Assembly (NCBI RefSeq): GCF_000621785.1
Contig: NZ_KK211349.1
Location: forward strand, 182,798-246,797
Direction of reading: 5' to 3'
Origin: Ruminococcus flavefaciens ND2009
Lineage (GTDB): Bacteria; Bacillota; Clostridia; Oscillospirales; Ruminococcaceae
DNA: 64,000 nt
The notes beneath the pieces are model-generated. The model ran no database searches. It saw nothing but the letters and a program-made list of their open reading frames with translations, and was not told where the DNA came from. Made by a program: the position numbers and the translations under genes. Shown here piece by piece: positions 41,265 through 50,137 of this stretch; the first letter of the stretch is position 1, and every line of letters begins with the position of its first letter.

Positions 41265-42203
41265 ATGAAAGCAAGATTTCACCTCCCGGGTATAGCTACT
41301 CATTTCAAGTTCAACCTCATTTTCGTCACGGTGCTGGAGCAGTATCCCCAGTACTTCCGCGATTTCGAGATAGCCTCCTTCTACGGAGCCTTCCCTCAGT
41401 CCATATGGAACGGCGGAAGGACCCAGGAGGGCTTATGCGACAAGAGGTTCGTGAAAATGGTGCTGAAGGAGTTCAACGACAGGGGCATACCCGTCCGCTT
41501 CACCTTCACCAATCCCGCTCTTGAAAAGAAACACCTCAACGATAAGTTCTGCAATATGGTCATGAGCCTTGCGGACAACGGTCTCAATGAGGCTATCGTG
41601 GTGTCTCCCATTCTGGAGGAGTATATCCGCAAAAACTTCCCCAATTTCAAGCTGACCAGCTCCACCTGCAAGCGCCTTGACGACGGGGAAAGACTTGCCG
41701 CAGAGCTGGAAAAGGATTACAGCATAGTTGTGGTGGACTACGACCTGAACAACAAATTCGACATACTTGAAAAGCTCCCTCACAAGGAGAAGTGCGAGTT
41801 TCTGGTGAACTCCAACTGCCGCCCAGCCTGTCCCAACAGGAAGCAGCATTACTACAACGTGGGCGTTCAGCAGATAAACTACGCCAACCATATGCGCAAG
41901 TATCCCGACAAGCCCTATGACCCCATTATCTTCGGTGACGGCGCCAACCAGAACTGTCCCTTCTTCACAAGAAATCTCTTTGAGATAAGGGACCTGAGCA
42001 CAAATATCAAGCCCGCCGATATATGGGATAAGTACCTCCCCATGGGCTTCAATCAGTTCAAGATAGAGGGCAGGACAGCCTGGCTGTTCAACCTCATCGA
42101 GACCTACGTATACTATCTGGCAAAGCCTGAATTCGCCGATATAGCAAGATATACCCTCATCGACTTCTGCAATGAGAACGACGTTCTTTCAGTAAACGAA
42201 TAA
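41265..42203 (+). CDS. Cysteine-rich U32-like protein, array member 4
   Basis: 312 residues, the most divergent member. It keeps GLCDKRF, DKFCNMV, STCKRLD, CRPACPNRKQHYY, NCPFFTRN and FKIEGRTAW but lacks the PECRDEAR segment (it has PEFADIAR). The ATG at 41265 is preceded by AAGGGGTGG. It is followed after 15 bases by the esterase gene, so array and esterase form one transcription unit. Confidence 0.8.
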   Translation: MKARFHLPGIATHFKFNLIFVTVLEQYPQYFRDFEIASFYGAFPQSIWNGGRTQEGLCDKRFVKMVLKEFNDRGIPVRFTFTNPALEKKHLNDKFCNMVMSLADNGLNEAIVVSPILEEYIRKNFPNFKLTSSTCKRLDDGERLAAELEKDYSIVVVDYDLNNKFDILEKLPHKEKCEFLVNSNCRPACPNRKQHYYNVGVQQINYANHMRKYPDKPYDPIIFGDGANQNCPFFTRNLFEIRDLSTNIKPADIWDKYLPMGFNQFKIEGRTAWLFNLIETYVYYLAKPEFADIARYTLIDFCNENDVLSVNE

Positions 42204-42218
42204 GGAGATTTTCACATA

Positions 42219-43733
42219 ATGAAAGCTGCTGCTGTATTCAGTGACAACATGGTGCTGCAAAGAGAGCGGTACGTCCGTATCTTCGGCACCTGCACCAACA
42301 ACGAGAAGGTCATAACCGTCTCCGTGCCCGAGCTGCTCATATCCGTGAGAGCCATTATAAAAAATGGCAGGTGGGAAGCGCTGCTGCCCCCTATGACGGA
42401 GTGCAGCAAATGTACCCTTGAGATAGCCTGCGGCGCCATCAGGAAGGTGTTCCGCAATGTGGCTATAGGAGAGGTCTGGCTGGCGGGCGGTCAGTCCAAC
42501 ATGGAGTTTGAGCTGCGCAACGATAAAAACGGCGTCCGCGAGCTGGTAAGCTGCGGCGAGGAGGACGTGAGATATTACTACACGCCCAAGTGCGCCATGC
42601 CCGAGGACATAGAAGATGCCGAAAAGAATACAGGCTGGAGCCTGCCCTCTGCGGATAATTCCGCAGCATGGTCTGCGGCAGGCTACTACTTCGCAAAGGA
42701 GCTGAGCCGCAGATTTGGCGTCACCGTGGGCATCATAGGCTGCAACTGGGGCGGCACCTCCGCCTCTGCCTGGATGAGCCGCGAATACCTTGAACAGGAC
42801 AGCCGCCTCCGCCCTTATGTGGAGGACTACGACAAGGCTGTAAAGGGCAAGTCCCGCAAGAAGATGATAGCCGAGTATGACGAATATGCGGCATACCAGG
42901 AGGGCTGGGAGCAGCGTGTGGCTGCCTGCTACGCAGAAAAGCCCGATATTGAGTGGCCCGACCTGCTTGCAGAATGCGGCGAGAACAGGTACCCGGGTCC
43001 CATGGGCATAAAAAATCCCATGCGACCCTGCGGTCTCTATGAGACCATGGTGAGCAGAATAGCTCCCTATACGCTCCGGGGCGTGCTCTGGTATCAGGGC
43101 GAGTCTGATGACCACCGACCGCAGACCTACTATACGCTACTGAAAGCTCTTATCGAGAACTGGCGCCGCGACTGGAAGGATGATGAGCTGCCCTTCGTAA
43201 TGGTACAGCTCCCCATGTTCAGGTATAAGGACGATCCCGACACAAAGAGCTGGGCGCTCATAAGAGAAGCGCAGGAAAAGATCTTCCGCACCGTGAAGAA
43301 CACGGGTCTGGCAGTCTGCCTTGACTGCGGAGAATTCAACAATATCCACCCCACCGACAAGGAGCCCATAGGCCACAGGCTCTACCTTCAGGCAATGAGC
43401 GAGATCTATTCTCAGATGAGCAGGAGCGAGTCACTGCCGCCTATGTATGACGGCTTCGAGATAAGAGGAAGCGCCATGCTCATACACCTTGCCAATGTGG
43501 GAAAGGGTCTGGGCGGAAAGGACGAGCACTGCCTTGAGGGCTTCGAGCTGGCAGGCAGCGACGGCAAATTCTATCCTGCACAGGCAAGGGTGGCTCTGCC
43601 CTATATAGAGCTGAGCTGCGATAAGGTGAAAGCCCCTGCCGCAGCCCGTTTCAAGTGGACAAACTATGCGGACGTAGGGCTTTTCGGAGTCAACGGGCTC
43701 CCTCTCGCACCCTTCCGCACCTATACCGACTAA
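42219..43733 (+). CDS. Sialate-O-acetylesterase-like SGNH hydrolase
   Basis: Enzymes of this family remove acetyl groups from sialic acids or plant polysaccharides. The 504-residue protein has the nucleophile motif VWLAGGQSNMEFEL (Ser near residue 94), the oxyanion segment GCNWGGTSASAW, VLWYQGESD and the catalytic Asp/His region EFNNIHPTDKEPIG. No signal peptide is seen, so it acts in the cytoplasm, on an imported sugar. It is the last gene before coaX (18 bases) in the array operon. Confidence 0.9.
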   Translation: MKAAAVFSDNMVLQRERYVRIFGTCTNNEKVITVSVPELLISVRAIIKNGRWEALLPPMTECSKCTLEIACGAIRKVFRNVAIGEVWLAGGQSNMEFELRNDKNGVRELVSCGEEDVRYYYTPKCAMPEDIEDAEKNTGWSLPSADNSAAWSAAGYYFAKELSRRFGVTVGIIGCNWGGTSASAWMSREYLEQDSRLRPYVEDYDKAVKGKSRKKMIAEYDEYAAYQEGWEQRVAACYAEKPDIEWPDLLAECGENRYPGPMGIKNPMRPCGLYETMVSRIAPYTLRGVLWYQGESDDHRPQTYYTLLKALIENWRRDWKDDELPFVMVQLPMFRYKDDPDTKSWALIREAQEKIFRTVKNTGLAVCLDCGEFNNIHPTDKEPIGHRLYLQAMSEIYSQMSRSESLPPMYDGFEIRGSAMLIHLANVGKGLGGKDEHCLEGFELAGSDGKFYPAQARVALPYIELSCDKVKAPAAARFKWTNYADVGLFGVNGLPLAPFRTYTD

Positions 43734-43751
43734 TTATTCAGGAGGAAAACA

Positions 43752-44522
43752 ATGCTTTTAGCAGTAGATATCGGAAATACCAACATCGTTTTCGGCTGTG
43801 TTGACGACAAGGACGAGGTGGTCCTCTTCGAGAGGATCAGCACAAACCACAACGCCACAGCCGCAGAATACGCTGTACTTATCAAGACTATCCTGGAGAT
43901 GAACAGCTTCAACGTCTCTGACATAGATGACGCCATTATGTCATCGGTAGTGCCCTCTGTGACCAATACCGTCAAAGAGGCTGTCCGCAAGCTCTTCGGA
44001 GTTGACGTAATGATGGCAGGTCCCGGAGTAAAAACGGGACTCAATATCCTGATCGACAACCCTGCACAGCTGGGAAGCGATCAGGCTGTGGACGCTGTTG
44101 CGGCTATAAACCAGTATCCCGTTCCCCTCATCATCATTGATATGGGAACCGCCACAACTCTCTCTGTTGTTGACAGCAAGAAGAACTACCGCGGCGGACT
44201 TATCCTCACGGGCATGAAGGTAGCTGCCGACGCTCTCACAGCAAGAACAGCACAGCTCCCCAAGGTGAATTTTGAGGTGCCGCCCCATGTTATCGGCACA
44301 AACACCATCGACTGCCTCAAAAGCGGCATACTCTACTCCAACGCCAGCGCCCTTGACGGCATAATCGACCGCATAGAGGACGAGCTGGGCGAGAAGTGCA
44401 CAGCAGTGGCAACAGGCGGACTTTCAGAGCTGGTAGTTCCCCTTTGCAGGAGAAAGATAATACTTGACAACAACCTCCTCATAAAGGGTCTGGCTATAAT
44501 CTACAGGAAGAACAAGAAGTGA
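43752..44522 (+). CDS. coaX: Type III pantothenate kinase
   Basis: CoaX phosphorylates pantothenate in coenzyme A synthesis. The 256-residue protein has the ATP phosphate-binding DIGNTNIVFG start, PGVKTGLNI and the second acidic motif IIDMGTATTLSVV, typical of the ASKHA-fold CoaX. AGGAGG precedes the ATG. Confidence 0.96.
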   Translation: MLLAVDIGNTNIVFGCVDDKDEVVLFERISTNHNATAAEYAVLIKTILEMNSFNVSDIDDAIMSSVVPSVTNTVKEAVRKLFGVDVMMAGPGVKTGLNILIDNPAQLGSDQAVDAVAAINQYPVPLIIIDMGTATTLSVVDSKKNYRGGLILTGMKVAADALTARTAQLPKVNFEVPPHVIGTNTIDCLKSGILYSNASALDGIIDRIEDELGEKCTAVATGGLSELVVPLCRRKIILDNNLLIKGLAIIYRKNKK

Positions 44523-44540
44523 TGTTAAAGCCCTTAGCCT

Positions 44541-44575
44541 TAAATCATAATTTAGCTTTGCTATAATTATTACTA
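44541..44575. repeat. Remnant of the 301-bp repeat end
   Basis: TAAATCATAATTTAGC is identical to the terminal sequence of the 301-bp repeats, followed by unrelated AT-rich sequence. A similar remnant lies at 62855-62870. Confidence 0.6.
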
Positions 44576-44594
44576 TATTTTTCGGAGGACTATC

Positions 44595-45059
44595 ATGTGT
44601 CTGATATGCGACAGGATAGAAATGATAAAAAATGGAGAAAATCCCTATTTTGTGAAGGAGCTTGAAACGGGATATGTGGTAATCGGCGATAACCAGCATT
44701 TCCACGGCTATTCCCTCTTTCTTTACAAACACCACGGAGACAAGACGGAGCTTTTCCATCTGGAGCCTGCAGAGAGAGCAAAGTTCCTTGAGGAGATGTC
44801 TGTTGTTGCGGAAGCTGTGTCAAAGGCTTTCGGAGCTGAGAAGATGAACTATGAGCTGCTTGGCATGGGTGACGCTCATCTTCACTGGCATCTGTACCCG
44901 AGAGTCAGCGGTGACATCGGTAACTACGGAAACAATGGCAAGGGACCTGTCTGGTGGTATCCTATGGAGAAGATGTACTCCGATGAAAACAGACCAGGTG
45001 AGGAGCAGCTTGAAAACATGAAAAAGAAGCTCCTTGATGAACTTGAGAAATTGCTGTGA
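44595..45059 (+). CDS. HIT-family nucleotide hydrolase/transferase
   Basis: The 154-residue protein has an N-terminal CLIC pair and the histidine triad HLHWHLYPR, in which the middle His attacks nucleotide phosphates. HIT proteins hydrolyse AMP-linked or dinucleoside compounds. CGGAGG lies before the ATG. Confidence 0.9.
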   Translation: MCLICDRIEMIKNGENPYFVKELETGYVVIGDNQHFHGYSLFLYKHHGDKTELFHLEPAERAKFLEEMSVVAEAVSKAFGAEKMNYELLGMGDAHLHWHLYPRVSGDIGNYGNNGKGPVWWYPMEKMYSDENRPGEEQLENMKKKLLDELEKLL

Positions 45060-45078
45060 TACAGCAGACGAATAAGAA

Positions 45079-45115
45079 GCCCCGAAGCGCTTTGAAACGC
45101 CTCGGGGCTTTATTT
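45079..45115. terminator. CCCCGAAG-type bidirectional terminator
   Basis: GCCCCGAAGCG and CGCCTCGGGGC pair, with TTTATTT on the plus strand. It serves the convergent HIT and M23 genes. Confidence 0.88.
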
Positions 45116-45118
45116 ATG

Positions 45119-46888
45119 TCAGTTTTTATCCTTTTTCTTGTCCTCTTCCTTCTTCTTGTCAGCCTCTGTGTTGAAGCTGTTGGTGGTGTTGAGGAAGAGT
45201 GCCGGGTCAAGGCATATTCCCAGGTGCCTTACCTCGAAGTGGCAGTGTGAGCCGAAGGAATTACCCGTATTGCCCACAAGTCCGATGAGCTGTCCGCGGG
45301 AGACGTACTGTCCGTCCTGGACAAGCACCTCACACATATGGCCGTAAACGGTCTGGTATTCGTCGGTATGGCCTATCTGAACGAAATAGCCGTAGCCGCC
45401 TGTGTTCCAGCCTGCGGAGACTACCTCTCCGTCGGCAGCGGCATATATCTCCGTACCTGTTGAAGCTGCAATGTCCATACCCTTGTGGTTCCTCTCGCCG
45501 CCGAAGCCGTCGCTTACCCAGCCGCCGTCAACAGGCCATGCGAACTCGCCGGAGCCAGTCAGTATAGTATCGGGGCTGTCAGGTCTTGCGGCGTAGATAC
45601 CTATGCCTATCTTCTCGACCACAGGCTCCTTGGTTATCTTGCTGCTTATGGTCTTGCGTGAGTACTCCTTGCCGTCAACGTAGGTTATCTCGATATGGCT
45701 GGTCTTTTCGCCTCGTCTGCCCGCTACAAGTGTGTCCCTTACGCCCACGTTAAGGGCGCTGGTCTCAACCTCAACAGTCTCATAGTCAAGGAAGGTAACA
45801 GGGTCCATTTCGCGGACATACTGTATGGGAAGGTAGCTTTCGGTCTCGATTACGTTTACTATCATGCCCTTGCTGCACTTCTTGGTAATGCCCTCGTTGA
45901 GCTCCTCAAGCTTGTCGAGGTCCATATTGTACTTCTGGGCAATGGTAACGGCAGTATCGCCCTTCTGAGCGATATATACAGCCTTTTTCTCCTTTGAGGA
46001 TGTAAGCAGGTCTATGGCAGCCTGTTTGTCCATAACGCTGCTTGCAAGGTAGATACCGTGTGAATACTCGATATTGTTCTTGTAGGAAATATCCTTTACC
46101 ACGCCGTCAACGCGGTAGTTGAGTATCCTCTCGTTGAGGGCGTCCTGGACGGGGTCCTTATCGGTAACAGCGCCTATGAACTTTCCGTCGATGTAGATAC
46201 CGTAAGCCTCTGTGAGAGCCTCATCGGAGGCGGCAAGCATTTCGTTTGCCAGCTGTGACGATGAGATTATCTTGTCATTTTCGTTTATGATACGCAGCGA
46301 ATACTTTGCGGAAAGGTCTATGTTCTCCTGGCTGTCGGCATAGGCTATTCTCTGCTGTACCTCCTGCTCGGCAGCCTCAAAGTCTGCCTCGGCGGTTATC
46401 ATGCCTATCTCTCTGCCGTTGTACTCCACGCTTAGACCGTATTCAAGTCCCGAACCGTAGCGGATAATACCTATCAGAAAGGCTACGGACACCACAGGGA
46501 GTATATAGTTGAAGGCGGTATAGAACACGCCGTCCTCGCCGAAAAGATACGAGCACCAGAACTCCAGCAGCGCCTTGTTGTACTCGGGCTTGCCTGCTTT
46601 TTTCGCTCGCATGACCTTTTTCTGCATATCCTTGTTTATATTGAATCGGTTCCTCAGGGGAGAGGTCAGCTCCCTGAGCAGCCAAAGGAGCGCTTTAAGC
46701 AGCGATACGGCAAGCTCAAGCAGCTCTGAGAGTATGAGCTTGACGCCCTTGACAAGTCCCAGAAGCAGGGCAGCGCCCACCTTCACGGAGAAGTGGCCCA
46801 CTCTTGCGAAGAAGTTCAGCTTCTCACCGCCGGCAGCAGGTACAATATCACCTGTTTCCGCGGAAAAGTCCTGATTTTCCGTATCCAT
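45119..46888 (-). CDS. M23 endopeptidase with LysM and G5 domains
   Basis: The 589-residue protein probably cuts peptide cross-links in peptidoglycan. It has a membrane segment near residue 140 (PVVSVAFLIGIIRYG), a long spacer, a LysM domain (YIAQKGDTAVTIAQKYNMD), a G5 domain (YVDGKEYSRKTISSKITKEP) and a C-terminal M23 domain with HKGMDIAA and SHCHFEVRH as zinc-binding motifs. The ATG at 46888 has AAGGAG 8 bases upstream; the in-frame ATG at 46906 overlaps that site. An acidic-basic tail (KKKEEDKKKDKN) ends the protein. Confidence 0.93.
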   Translation of the reverse strand: MDTENQDFSAETGDIVPAAGGEKLNFFARVGHFSVKVGAALLLGLVKGVKLILSELLELAVSLLKALLWLLRELTSPLRNRFNINKDMQKKVMRAKKAGKPEYNKALLEFWCSYLFGEDGVFYTAFNYILPVVSVAFLIGIIRYGSGLEYGLSVEYNGREIGMITAEADFEAAEQEVQQRIAYADSQENIDLSAKYSLRIINENDKIISSSQLANEMLAASDEALTEAYGIYIDGKFIGAVTDKDPVQDALNERILNYRVDGVVKDISYKNNIEYSHGIYLASSVMDKQAAIDLLTSSKEKKAVYIAQKGDTAVTIAQKYNMDLDKLEELNEGITKKCSKGMIVNVIETESYLPIQYVREMDPVTFLDYETVEVETSALNVGVRDTLVAGRRGEKTSHIEITYVDGKEYSRKTISSKITKEPVVEKIGIGIYAARPDSPDTILTGSGEFAWPVDGGWVSDGFGGERNHKGMDIAASTGTEIYAAADGEVVSAGWNTGGYGYFVQIGHTDEYQTVYGHMCEVLVQDGQYVSRGQLIGLVGNTGNSFGSHCHFEVRHLGICLDPALFLNTTNSFNTEADKKKEEDKKKDKN

Positions 46889-47021
46889 GACAACAGCTCC
46901 TTTCATTCATGATAATATATGTTCCCGGCTCATGCCAAAGAACAGCACTATTTATTATAACATATTTTAAATAAAATATCAAGTGAAAGTTTAGTGATGG
47001 GGGGAGTGCTCAGTTATCAGT

Positions 47022-47045
47022 AAGGGCGGATAAGTATCCGCCCTT
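47022..47045. terminator. GGCGGATA-type terminator after luxS
   Basis: AAGGGCGGATA and TATCCGCCCTT pair around AG. It lies about 55 bases after the luxS stop on the minus strand. Confidence 0.65.
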
Positions 47046-47098
47046 GTTCCATTTATCGTTTATACTTTGCAGGGAATGCGCCCCCTGCCGCTGTATGC

Positions 47099-47572
47099 TC
47101 AGTTCTTGTCGAAGTGCCAGGAATAGTCCAGCATCTCAACTGTGTAGTCCTGAAGCTTCTCCAGAAGGGGCACAACGTCCTTCTTTGCGGAAGCAAGGTC
47201 GTGCTCGCGGTAGTTTCCGCACTCCACCTCTGTGCAGCCGGGTATCTCGTCGTTGTAATCCCTGATGAAGGTGTAAGCGTCACGCACCAGCTTTATGGCG
47301 TTTTCGTGGGAAAGTCCCCTTGTGAGCAGATAAAATCCCGTGCGGCAGCCCATGGGTCCCACATAGACGATGTTCTTGCCGAACTCTGAGTTTCTTGCAA
47401 ATGTGGCGAAAAGGTGCTCGATGGTGTGCATGGAGGGAGTCTCCAGATATACGCCGCCGTTGGGCTTCACCATGCGGACGTCGTATGTAACGATGTCATC
47501 GTCGATACGGGATATGTACATACCTACGCTGAATTTTGTGTGGTCTACCTGAAAGCTTGCTATCTTTTCCAT
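47099..47572 (-). CDS. luxS: S-ribosylhomocysteine lyase
   Basis: LuxS splits S-ribosylhomocysteine to homocysteine and DPD, the precursor of autoinducer-2. The 157-residue protein has the metal motif HTIEHLFATF, GPMGCRTGFYLL and the C-terminal CTEVECGNYREHDL with the catalytic and metal Cys. Its start overlaps the end of the pseudouridine synthase gene by 13 bases, so it belongs to that operon. Confidence 0.97.
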   Translation of the reverse strand: MEKIASFQVDHTKFSVGMYISRIDDDIVTYDVRMVKPNGGVYLETPSMHTIEHLFATFARNSEFGKNIVYVGPMGCRTGFYLLTRGLSHENAIKLVRDAYTFIRDYNDEIPGCTEVECGNYREHDLASAKKDVVPLLEKLQDYTVEMLDYSWHFDKN

Positions 47573-48426
47573 ATTATACCTCCTGTTGGAAACAATGCTT
47601 TTATATCCCCGGGAAGCTCCGAGGAAACTGTTATGGGCTCACCTGTCAGCGGGTCTTTGAAGCTGAGCCTGCCGCAGTGGAGAGCCTGTCTTGATATATC
47701 ATCACGGAGCCCGCCGTAGAGGTCGTCCCCTGCGAGGGGAGCTCCGATATGAGCAAAATGCACCCTTATCTGGTGGGTACGTCCCGTTTCAAGGTCTATC
47801 TCCGCAAGGGAGTACCTTTCGCTGCCAAGCAGCTTAGTGTAGTGAGTCACGGCGCGCTGACCGTCCTCACGGACACATCGCAGGATTATGGACTCTCTCT
47901 CCCTTGCTATGGGAGCGTCGATGGTGCCCCTTTCGGGGATATTCCCGTGAACAGCCGCATAGTAGACCTTTTTGCAGCTTCCCTGGAGAAGCTTTGCCGC
48001 AAGAGCGTCCTTAGCGATCATACACAGCCCTGAGGTATCACGGTCCAGCCTGTTCACAGGTCGGAAGGTGAGCCCGGGATAGCGGTGGGCGAAGAAATTG
48101 CCCAGGGTGTCCCCCTGATGCTTTACCGAGGGGTGGACGGGCATACCGCAGGGCTTGTCGAACACCACAAGGCTCTCATTCTCAAAAGCTATGGGCACAT
48201 TGAGAGCACCATTGGGCTCAAGGAAGCTGTCGTCCTCAAGGGCGAGGACTATGACATCGCCCCTGTTCACGGTGTCTATGCTGCGGACGGTCTCGCCGCC
48301 GCGGGTCATACCGCCCTCCACACGTTTAAGCCTTGTCAGCAGCCGCCTTGACACGCCTTTTTTTACGAGAAATTTTTCCAGCGTCACGGGCTTTTCGCTG
48401 TCCACCGTCAGCTCTATCCGTTTCAA
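47560..48426 (-). CDS. RluA/RluD-family pseudouridine synthase
   Basis: The 288-residue enzyme converts uridine to pseudouridine in RNA. It has an N-terminal S4-like segment (LEKFLVKKGVSRRLLTRL) and the RluA catalytic domain with the motif NRLDRDTSGLCM (catalytic second Asp) and ETGRTHQIRVHFAHIG. It appears to start at TTG (48426) with GGAGG 11 bases upstream, which places 101 bases of overlap with the upstream membrane-protein gene. Confidence 0.92.
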   Translation of the reverse strand: MKRIELTVDSEKPVTLEKFLVKKGVSRRLLTRLKRVEGGMTRGGETVRSIDTVNRGDVIVLALEDDSFLEPNGALNVPIAFENESLVVFDKPCGMPVHPSVKHQGDTLGNFFAHRYPGLTFRPVNRLDRDTSGLCMIAKDALAAKLLQGSCKKVYYAAVHGNIPERGTIDAPIARERESIILRCVREDGQRAVTHYTKLLGSERYSLAEIDLETGRTHQIRVHFAHIGAPLAGDDLYGGLRDDISRQALHCGRLSFKDPLTGEPITVSSELPGDIKALFPTGGIIWKR

Positions 48427-49192
48427 GATATTCGTCCTCCCTGATGAAAATGTCGATACTCAGCGAAAAAGCGGTCATGAGCCTCATTAGGGCATAAGGC
48501 AGTCCCGCAATGGTCAGCATCTGCGGAAGATATACCGCTAAAAGCCCGAGAAGTACACGCTTTCTGCCCCTCATGAAGCCTACGGAGCGCATAACTACGC
48601 GGAAAGCCGTCAGCTGCGGATACCTTGCCAGCAGAAAGGGCACCGCTGCGAAGCTCAGCTTCAGCGACAGCCACAGCACCGCCGATACCACACCGAGAAA
48701 CACCGCATTTGCCGCCAGGAACAGCCCCGTGCCGCGGAGCCTTCCCCTGAGCAGCTCATAGCCCCAGGCTCCGAAGAAGATAAGGGGCACCAGTCCCAGC
48801 AGCCCTATGGCTCTTGTCCAGAGGGCAGCGGAAATGCTTCGTCTGAGGGTACGCTTGTTGAGGACTGTCCGCGAAAAGGGCGCTGTCCTCCTGTGTGGGA
48901 GCTCTGCGGTGATGAGGTAAAGCCTCTGTGCCGCCCCGTACATCAGCGGAGCCGCCGTCAGCCACCTGAGCAGGGTGCATACTCCCGTAACGGAGAGCTG
49001 CACAGCGCTGCTGCCGCTGAAAAGCTCAATGGGCATACTGCCGCCGAAATACAGCAGCAGGCTGAACACCGCCGCCTCAGCGAAGCGGAAAAACAGCTCT
49101 GCCCCCAGGGGAAGCAGGCATATCATCATTGTCCTTGCCCTTCTGCCCTCTAGCAGCCGCCCCGAATAGCGGATAAGCTCCCTTATCTTCAT
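48326..49192 (-). CDS. Multi-pass membrane protein of unknown function
   Basis: The 288-residue protein has about five membrane segments (for example GLLGLVPLIFFGAWGYELL and FLAANAVFLGVVSAVLWLSL) and a basic tail rich in Arg and Lys (AGKISRKKRRVKAAADKA) that overlaps the start of the pseudouridine synthase. It resembles DUF975-type proteins only in layout. It heads the operon that continues with the pseudouridine synthase and luxS. Confidence 0.75.
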   Translation of the reverse strand: MKIRELIRYSGRLLEGRRARTMMICLLPLGAELFFRFAEAAVFSLLLYFGGSMPIELFSGSSAVQLSVTGVCTLLRWLTAAPLMYGAAQRLYLITAELPHRRTAPFSRTVLNKRTLRRSISAALWTRAIGLLGLVPLIFFGAWGYELLRGRLRGTGLFLAANAVFLGVVSAVLWLSLKLSFAAVPFLLARYPQLTAFRVVMRSVGFMRGRKRVLLGLLAVYLPQMLTIAGLPYALMRLMTAFSLSIDIFIREDEYLETDRADGGQRKARDAGKISRKKRRVKAAADKA

Positions 49193-49246
49193 ATCTGCGC
49201 CTCCGTAAAAATGGTCTTGCAGATATTATTGACGGTCTGAGCCCGA

Positions 49247-49885
49247 TTATTCGTCCTCCTCCGAGGGCAGCCTGTCATAGGGGCAGTAGCCCAGTATCTC
49301 GAAAGCCTGAGAATTCAGCCACATCTGAGCCGTAACGATTATATCGAAGCCCATGCCGAAATCGCAGCTGAGGGTCTTAGCGTCGTATTTGGGCAGTCCG
49401 AAGCAGCTGAGCATATTGGATATGATACCGCCGTGGGTTATGATGGCGCAGTGGGTGAGACCGTTTTCCATCATATCGGTGATAACGCCGTGTATCGCCT
49501 TATAGGTCCTGGCGGTCATCTCCTCAAGGCTCTCGCCCTTGGGTGGACGGGCGTCCTTGCCGCCTCTGAGCCAGTCATTGTAGTCCTTGCGCCTTGCCAG
49601 CTCGTCAATGCTCTTGTTTTCAAATTCGCCGAAATTCAGCTCTCTCAGGTCGTCAACAGTACAGAGCTCGGTATCGGGGAAGAGTATCTCCGCGGTCTCC
49701 GTACATCGGCGCAGGGGCGAGGAATAGACCCTGTGCACCCTTGGGTAGTCATACTCGTCCGTCTTTGCAGCCAGCTCCGCAGCTCCTTTGTCGGAAAGGG
49801 GCAGGTCTGTACTGCCGATGTAGACGCCTTTTTCGTTTGCCTCCGTCATGCCGTGACGGAGAACGCTTATCCTGTAGCCTTTCAT
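49247..49885 (-). CDS. Histidine phosphatase (phosphoglycerate mutase-like)
   Basis: The 212-residue protein has the RHG phospho-histidine motif (VLRHGMTEANEKGVYIG), VYSSPLRRCTETAEI and the second catalytic His in CAIITHGGIISNML. Such enzymes dephosphorylate sugar phosphates or cobalamin and other metabolites; the substrate cannot be read from sequence. Confidence 0.9.
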   Translation of the reverse strand: MKGYRISVLRHGMTEANEKGVYIGSTDLPLSDKGAAELAAKTDEYDYPRVHRVYSSPLRRCTETAEILFPDTELCTVDDLRELNFGEFENKSIDELARRKDYNDWLRGGKDARPPKGESLEEMTARTYKAIHGVITDMMENGLTHCAIITHGGIISNMLSCFGLPKYDAKTLSCDFGMGFDIIVTAQMWLNSQAFEILGYCPYDRLPSEEDE

Positions 49886-50137
49886 ATAGGTCTCCTTTTA
49901 TAAAATATCCTGTGAAACACAGTCATGGAACTTCTCAAACATACAGACAGGATAATTTTGCACAAATTTACTGCCCGTTTTTTTAACTCTTAGTAAAATT
50001 AACGAAAAGTGCCGATTTTTTTCTCTAATTCTTTCATACTTCTGCATATTTACAAATTATACATTTTGTATTATAATAATAGTAACGGATCTTTAGTAAA
50101 TAAATTTTTTGGAAGTATATTTCGGGAGGTTTTTTCA

